From the NCBI RefSeq assembly GCF_014874095.1, contig NZ_JADBEB010000001.1, positions 248,001-312,000 of the forward strand: a stretch of 64,000 nucleotides of DNA. The letters are read 5' to 3'. Of this stretch, positions 60,186-64,000 are shown in pieces. The notes under the pieces are model-generated. The model had not been told where the DNA came from. It made no database searches and saw nothing but the letters and a program-made list of their open reading frames with translations. Every line of letters begins with the position of its first letter. Within the stretch, counting starts at the first letter, position 1. Position numbers and translations under genes: made by a program. This DNA is from Plantactinospora soyae (GTDB lineage Bacteria; Actinomycetota; Actinomycetes; Mycobacteriales; Micromonosporaceae).

Positions 60186-60959
60186 ATGGTGATCCGGATC
60201 GCGGCCGTCGGCGACGTGCACCTGGACCAGGACGTGGTCGGACGGTTCCGGCCGGCGCTGGAGCAGTTGCCGGACAGCGCCGACGTACTGCTGCTGGCCG
60301 GTGACCTGACCCGGCACGGCACCGAGTCCGAGGCCCGGTGCGTGGCGACCGAGTTCGGTGGCCTGGGAGTGCCGGTGGTGGCGGTGCTGGGCAACCACGA
60401 CTACCACTGCGACCAGGTACCGGCGGTGATCCGGATCCTGGAGGACGCCGGGATCCTGGTACTGGAGGGCACGAACGTGGTGCTGGACTGCACCGGGGTA
60501 CGGCTCGGCATCGCCGGCGCCAAGGGGTTCGGCGGAGGCTTCGCCGGACGCTGTGCCAGCGAGTTCGGCGAGCCGGAGATGAAGGACTTCGTCCGGACCA
60601 CCAGCGCCATCTCCGAGCAGCTCGGCGTGGCGCTACGGGAGATGGACTGCGACGTACGGGTGGCGCTGACGCACTACGCGCCGGTACCCGACACCCTGGT
60701 CGGCGAGCCGCCGGAGATCTATCCGTTCCTCGGGTCGTACCTGCTCGGTCAGGCCATCGACTCGGCGCCGACCGAGCTGGCCGTGCACGGGCACGCGCAC
60801 GCGGGCAGCGAGCGGGGCACCACTCCGGGCGGGGTCCGGGTTCGCAACGTCGCCCACCCAGTGATCAAGCAGGCGTACAGCGTGTTTCACCTGCATGAGC
60901 CGTACGCCACAGCCACCGGCGGCAAGGTTTCCGCGATCAGCGGCTCGGGTAGTTCCTGA
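60186..60959 (+). CDS. Calcineurin-type metallophosphoesterase
   Basis: A 257-residue enzyme with all five metal motifs in order: GDVHLDQD (residues 9-16), GDLTRHG near 40, GNHDYH near 70, THYAP near 162 and HGHAHAG near 199. These bind a two-metal centre that cleaves phosphomonoesters or diesters. It resembles cytosolic phosphodiesterases of unknown substrate. GGGAG precedes ATG 60186. It shares the operon with BON and nucleotidyltransferase genes. Confidence 0.9.
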   Translation: MVIRIAAVGDVHLDQDVVGRFRPALEQLPDSADVLLLAGDLTRHGTESEARCVATEFGGLGVPVVAVLGNHDYHCDQVPAVIRILEDAGILVLEGTNVVLDCTGVRLGIAGAKGFGGGFAGRCASEFGEPEMKDFVRTTSAISEQLGVALREMDCDVRVALTHYAPVPDTLVGEPPEIYPFLGSYLLGQAIDSAPTELAVHGHAHAGSERGTTPGGVRVRNVAHPVIKQAYSVFHLHEPYATATGGKVSAISGSGSS

Positions 60960-60962
60960 GAC

Positions 60963-61103
60963 ATGGAATTTTTGCTCTGGATTCTCGCGGTAGTACTCGT
61001 GGTCGCCGGCGTGTTCGCACTGTTCCGGCGGCAGATCCTCTGGGGCGTCGTGCTCATCGTCGTAGGGCTGATCGTCGGCCCCTTCGGCGTCAGCATCTTC
61101 TAG
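60963..61103 (+). CDS. Tiny two-helix membrane protein
   Basis: A 46-residue protein, MEFLLWILAVVLVVAGVFAL then FRRQILWGVVLIVVGLIVGP and FGVSIF. Two hydrophobic helices flank a short basic turn. Very small proteins ending in GP-G-SIF are widespread in actinobacteria and have no known role. It starts three bases after the phosphoesterase stop, and is followed by a long hairpin, so it closes the operon. Confidence 0.75.
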   Translation: MEFLLWILAVVLVVAGVFALFRRQILWGVVLIVVGLIVGPFGVSIF

Positions 61104-61170
61104 CTGGCCCGTCCAGCGGGCCGGTTCGATCAGCGCTCAGAGACAGCACCAACCTCTCCTCATCAGCCCA

Positions 61171-61231
61171 CCGGGGTCGTCGGACCCGGGTCTTCGTCCT
61201 CCCCCTGAAGACCCGGACCCGACGACCCCGG
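61171..61231. terminator. Very long bidirectional terminator hairpin
   Basis: The 25 bases at 61171-61195 pair with 61207-61231 at all but two positions, with an 11-base loop; the right arm is followed by TTT. It separates the rightward four-gene operon from the convergent M23 peptidase gene and should stop transcription from both sides. Confidence 0.85.
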
Positions 61232-61267
61232 TTTCACGTGTGTGCGGGGCCTACCGGCCGTACCCGC

Positions 61268-62053
61268 TCAGCAGCGGGGTACGCCCGGGATGTAGCCGTC
61301 GTAGCCGGTCAGGACGTACGTGTCGGAGATGAACCGCCCGGTGCCGATCCGGTCCCAGATGTTGCTGGTGCCGTAGGTGCCGGTCACGGTCGTACCGGCG
61401 GTCTGGCAGTGGATCGTGACGCCGGCTCCGTCGGCCACCGTGCCGACCGAGGCGTAGGTGGTGCCGGGGCCGGAGCGGACCGTGAGCGCGGTACCCGCGG
61501 TGTTCACCGTGCCCGAGCCGGTGCCGGTGCCCCCGCCGGAGCAGGCGTTGTCGCTGGTGTAGGTCCGGGTGCCCCAGTAGAGCGCCAGCGTCCCGTTGAA
61601 CCGGACCTGGACCGCGCTGCCACCCGACCGCTGCTCGTAGTGCAGGTGCGGGCCGGTGGACCCGCCGGTCGTGCCGACGTACCCGATGACGGTGCCGTAG
61701 TCGACGGTCCGGCCGACGGCGGTGTTGAAGCCGTTCAGGTGGGCGTAGTACGTCGTGAAGCCGCCACCGTGGTTGATCCGGACGTACTTGCCGTAGCTGG
61801 TGCCGCCGAGGTCGGCGACCACGTCGACGGTGCCCGGCGCGCTGGCCACCACCGGGTCGCCCTGGTCGTCGGTCCGGTTGAAGTCGACGGCGTTGGTCGG
61901 GCTGTGGTTGGTCCGGGTCTGGCCGGACCAGGACTGGCCGCAGGGGAACGGAACCTTGAACGTTGGCGCGGCGGCGGCCGGCGAGGCCGGCACGAGCACC
62001 ACGGCGGCCAGGAGCAGGCCGCTTCCGACGAGGGCAAACAGGCGCGAACGCAT
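61268..62053 (-). CDS. Secreted M23 peptidase with SH3-like domain
   Basis: A 261-residue exported protein. Signal peptide MRSRLFALVGSGLLLAAVVLVPASPAAAA, then an M23 (LytM) domain with NHSPTNAVDF (His50 and Asp57 as zinc ligands) and the HLHYE motif near residue 130, then a Gly/Thr linker and a bacterial SH3-like domain (TALTVRSGPGTTYASVGTVADG). It cleaves peptide bonds in peptidoglycan bridges or stems. GGAGG precedes ATG 62053. It is divergent from the HD gene across a symmetric promoter. Confidence 0.9.
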   Translation of the reverse strand: MRSRLFALVGSGLLLAAVVLVPASPAAAAPTFKVPFPCGQSWSGQTRTNHSPTNAVDFNRTDDQGDPVVASAPGTVDVVADLGGTSYGKYVRINHGGGFTTYYAHLNGFNTAVGRTVDYGTVIGYVGTTGGSTGPHLHYEQRSGGSAVQVRFNGTLALYWGTRTYTSDNACSGGGTGTGSGTVNTAGTALTVRSGPGTTYASVGTVADGAGVTIHCQTAGTTVTGTYGTSNIWDRIGTGRFISDTYVLTGYDGYIPGVPRC

Positions 62054-62064
62054 ACAGGGACCTC

Positions 62065-62119
62065 CATGGCGAAAGTTTTCCATGTGTCGATTAATCCTGG
62101 CAGAAAACTTCAAACATGG
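62065..62119. promoter_or_regulatory. Inverted repeats between M23 and HD genes
   Basis: AAGTTTTCCATGT (62073-62085) is mirrored by GAAAACTT (62103-62110) and ACATGG (62114-62119) with a small offset, and CATGG/CCATG at 62065-62084 adds a second symmetry. The region is AT-richer than its surroundings. It probably binds a regulator of both divergent genes. Confidence 0.45.
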
Positions 62120-62181
62120 AAAGGGCGCGTCCGGGCGCCACGGAGCCCTCCGGTTGGGGCGATCCGGTATACCTGGACGTC

Positions 62182-62937
62182 ATGGCCTCGCCGACGTACC
62201 TGATGACCATGCCGTTGCACGCCGTGACCGAGGTGTACGGCGAAGCCGGCCTCCGGGACCGGTTCGGGCTGGAGACGGCGCGCTTCGATCCGGTGGAGCG
62301 GGACCGCCTGGCGGCGGCGCTGGACCTGGCCGGCACGCTGCACCGCGACGACCGCCGGGTACGCGAGCCGTACGTCAACCACCTGCTCCGGGTCGCGATC
62401 CGGATCATCTGCTACTACCACGTCACCGACGTGGACGTGATCGTCGCAGCCCTGCTGCACGACGCCGTGGAGGACCATCCGGCGGAACTGGCCGGGCTGC
62501 CCGCCGACACCTCCGGCCCGGTCGCCACCCCGGCCGCGCTGGCCGCCGTCGCGCAGCGGTTCAACCCCCGGGTCGCCCGACTCGTCGCGGCGGTGACCAA
62601 TCCGGAGTACGACCCCGACCGCGACCGGAACGAGCAGTACCGGGCGCACCTGGCGGAGAGCCTCGACCGGGAGCCGTGGGCCCGGGTGATCAAGGTTTCC
62701 GACTTCACCGACAACGGCGTGGGGGTCATCCACACCACCGGCGACAAGGTGCACCGCTCGGCCCGGAAGTACCGGCCCCTGGTGCCGCTCTTCCGCGACC
62801 TGGTCAGCCGGCCGGACACGCCGTTGTCGGCCGAGGTGCGGACGCACATCTTCGGTCAACTCGACCTCGCCGAAGAGCGCTTCGCGGCCATTCTCGACGA
62901 CCCGCAGGACGTGCCGGCGAGCCGGCCGGTGGGATAG
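62182..62937 (+). CDS. HD domain phosphohydrolase
   Basis: A 251-residue protein with an HD domain of the RelA/SpoT hydrolase kind: REPYVNHLLRVAIRI (metal His), ALLHDAVEDHP (HD) and the late KVSDFTDNGVGV with the last Asp. The synthetase half and TGS/ACT domains of Rel are absent, so it may be a small alarmone hydrolase or act on another nucleotide. ATG 62182 lies eight bases after TATACC, a leaderless start; the ORF is open from ATG 62116. Confidence 0.85.
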   Translation: MASPTYLMTMPLHAVTEVYGEAGLRDRFGLETARFDPVERDRLAAALDLAGTLHRDDRRVREPYVNHLLRVAIRIICYYHVTDVDVIVAALLHDAVEDHPAELAGLPADTSGPVATPAALAAVAQRFNPRVARLVAAVTNPEYDPDRDRNEQYRAHLAESLDREPWARVIKVSDFTDNGVGVIHTTGDKVHRSARKYRPLVPLFRDLVSRPDTPLSAEVRTHIFGQLDLAEERFAAILDDPQDVPASRPVG

Positions 62938-63092
62938 CCGACCGCCTCCGCGACCAGGTTCCGGCGGGCCGCACGCCCGGCCGTCCGGGAGTTCCACAGG
63001 TGGATGCTGGCCGGCCGCGCCCAACGCCCGACCACCGCCGGGTTTCCGAATCGTTACGGCCTCGTGGCTCTGCGGGTCTGGACGCCTCTCCT

Positions 63093-63106
63093 TGCAAGCG
63101 CTTACA
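63093..63106. promoter_or_regulatory. LacI-type operator before the solute-binding gene
   Basis: TGCAAGCGCTTACA is a 14-base palindrome with a single mismatch pair and the central AAGCGCTT of LacI-family sugar regulators. It lies 73 bases before the start of the solute-binding lipoprotein gene, near where its promoter should be. The rest of 62938-63178 shows no gene. Confidence 0.7.
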
Positions 63107-63178
63107 TGTGGGAACGCCCACAGTCCGGCACGGGAGCCCCTCAGGGCGACCGGCACGCCGGCTCGAAAGGAGGACGGC

Positions 63179-64000
63179 ATGGCGGTCAAGTCCAGACCAC
63201 GCCAGGCCCTCGTTATCGCCAGCGTGTTGACCCTGGCACTCGGCGCCACCGCCTGTTCCGGCGAGAGCGACAGCGGGCTCGACCCGGACTCTCCGGAGTG
63301 CGCCCCGTACACGAACTACCAGGGTCACGATGGTGAGTCGGTCTCCATCTACGCGTCGATCCGGGACAAGGAGGCGGACCTGCTCCGCGAGTCCTGGAAG
63401 CAGTTCGAGGACTGCACCGGCATCGAGATCGATTACGACGGCAGCGGCGAGTTCGAGGCGCAGCTCCAGGTCCAGGTGGACGGCGGCAACCCGCCCGACC
63501 TGGCCTTCATCCCCCAGCCCGGTCTGCTGGCCCGGTTCGCCCAGGCGAACAAGCTCAAGCCGATGACGCCGGAGCTGAAGACCATCGCCGACGGCAACTA
63601 CCCGGCGGACTGGCTCAAGTACGCCACCGTCGGCGGGCAGCTCTACGGCACCCCGCTCGGCGCCAACGTGAAGTCCTTCGTCTGGTACTCGCCGAAGATG
63701 TTCACCGAGAAGGGCTACCAGGTGCCCACCACCTGGCAGGACCTGATGACGCTCAGCGACAAGATCGCCGCCACCAACCAGAAGCCCTGGTGCGTCGGAA
63801 TCGAGTCGGGTGAGGCCACCGGTTGGCCCGCGACCGACTGGGTCGAGGACCTGATGCTGCGTACGCAGACGCCGGAGGTCTACGACCAGTGGACCACCCA
63901 CGGCATCCCGTTCAACGACCCCCGGGTGGCCCAGGCCTTCGAGCAGGTCGGCTCGGTGCTGAAGAACCCGAAGTACGTCAACGGCGGCTACGGTGACGTG
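63179..64000 (+). CDS. ABC transporter solute-binding lipoprotein (partial, sugar type)
   Basis: The first 274 codons of an extracellular substrate-binding protein; the window ends inside it. An Arg/Lys start and hydrophobic helix lead to the lipobox LGATACSG, with the lipidated Cys near residue 24. Then come VSIYASIRDKEADLLRESWKQFEDCTG, YDGSGEFEAQLQVQVDGGNPPDLAFIPQPG, GANVKSFVWYSPKMFTEKGYQVPTTWQDL and WCVGIESGEATGWPATDWVEDLML, the pattern of alpha-glucoside/oligosaccharide binding proteins (cluster B). AAAGGAGG lies before ATG 63179. Permease genes are expected beyond the window. A LacI-type operator lies upstream. Confidence 0.9.
   Translation, partial: MAVKSRPRQALVIASVLTLALGATACSGESDSGLDPDSPECAPYTNYQGHDGESVSIYASIRDKEADLLRESWKQFEDCTGIEIDYDGSGEFEAQLQVQVDGGNPPDLAFIPQPGLLARFAQANKLKPMTPELKTIADGNYPADWLKYATVGGQLYGTPLGANVKSFVWYSPKMFTEKGYQVPTTWQDLMTLSDKIAATNQKPWCVGIESGEATGWPATDWVEDLMLRTQTPEVYDQWTTHGIPFNDPRVAQAFEQVGSVLKNPKYVNGGYGDV

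Overview
The window reads as chromosomal DNA of a high-GC filamentous actinobacterium, most likely Micromonosporaceae. Reasons: about 70% GC with strong third-position GC, GTG and TTG starts, three XRE (DUF5753)/DUF397 regulator modules, a SigR-type promoter, GC-rich intergenic repeats built on GAGCGCAGCGAGG and AGGAAGGGGCCCTTCCT, and many genes whose start codon sits 6-8 bases after a -10-like hexamer (leaderless transcripts). There are no rRNA or tRNA genes, no intact insertion sequence and no CRISPR array.

Layout. 1-5.6 kb: stress and housekeeping genes (hemerythrin, DoxX-like, MarR, flavin-type oxidase, NTF2-like, SDR, two envelope proteins). 5.8-12 kb: hydrolase, an ABC ATPase/permease/glycosyltransferase operon, and a divergent PadR/ABC/permease operon with a palindromic operator between them. 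12.0-13.4 kb: an MFS exporter preceded by a short leader ORF whose end can pair with the exporter's ribosome-binding site. 13.5-20.1 kb: a HisRS-like protein, a duplicated two-gene module of SCP2-like protein plus debranching-enzyme-like glycosidase, and a CBS protein. 20.3-26 kb: MarR with divergent glycosyltransferase, aspartate-semialdehyde dehydrogenase, and an M16 peptidase pair. 26.3-30 kb: a large secreted zinc metalloprotease, then the tail of a decayed IS30 transposase. 30.2-34.2 kb: ECF sigma factor with a membrane partner, two small Cys-motif proteins divergent from an XRE/DUF397 pair, and a frameshifted TspO relic. 34.3-38.3 kb: DAHP synthase behind an aromatic-codon leader peptide and terminator, then a bifunctional penicillin-binding protein with a PASTA tail. 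38.7-43.8 kb: small conserved actinobacterial proteins and a second DUF397/XRE locus. 44.4-47.6 kb: NlpC/P60 hydrolase, D-Ala-D-Ala ligase and alanine racemase. 48.5-52.3 kb: ABC-2 export operon divergent from GntR plus a DUF1648 membrane protein. 52.3-54.6 kb: a third XRE/DUF397 pair and a group 2 sigma factor. 55-59 kb: MurQ etherase, RpiR regulator, SDR and a dTMP-kinase-like protein. 59.3-62.9 kb: a four-gene operon (nucleotidyltransferase, BON, phosphoesterase, tiny membrane protein), an M23 peptidase and an HD protein. 63.2 kb to the end: a sugar-type solute-binding lipoprotein cut by the window edge, behind a LacI-type operator.

Two themes recur. One is the cell wall: PBP, Ddl, Alr, NlpC/P60, M23, MurQ. 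The other is local control by small regulators bound next to what they regulate: two MarR, PadR, GntR, RpiR and three XRE, nearly all with a visible inverted or direct repeat nearby. The two most interesting RNA-level devices are a probable aromatic amino acid attenuator in front of DAHP synthase and a probable translational attenuator in front of the MFS exporter.
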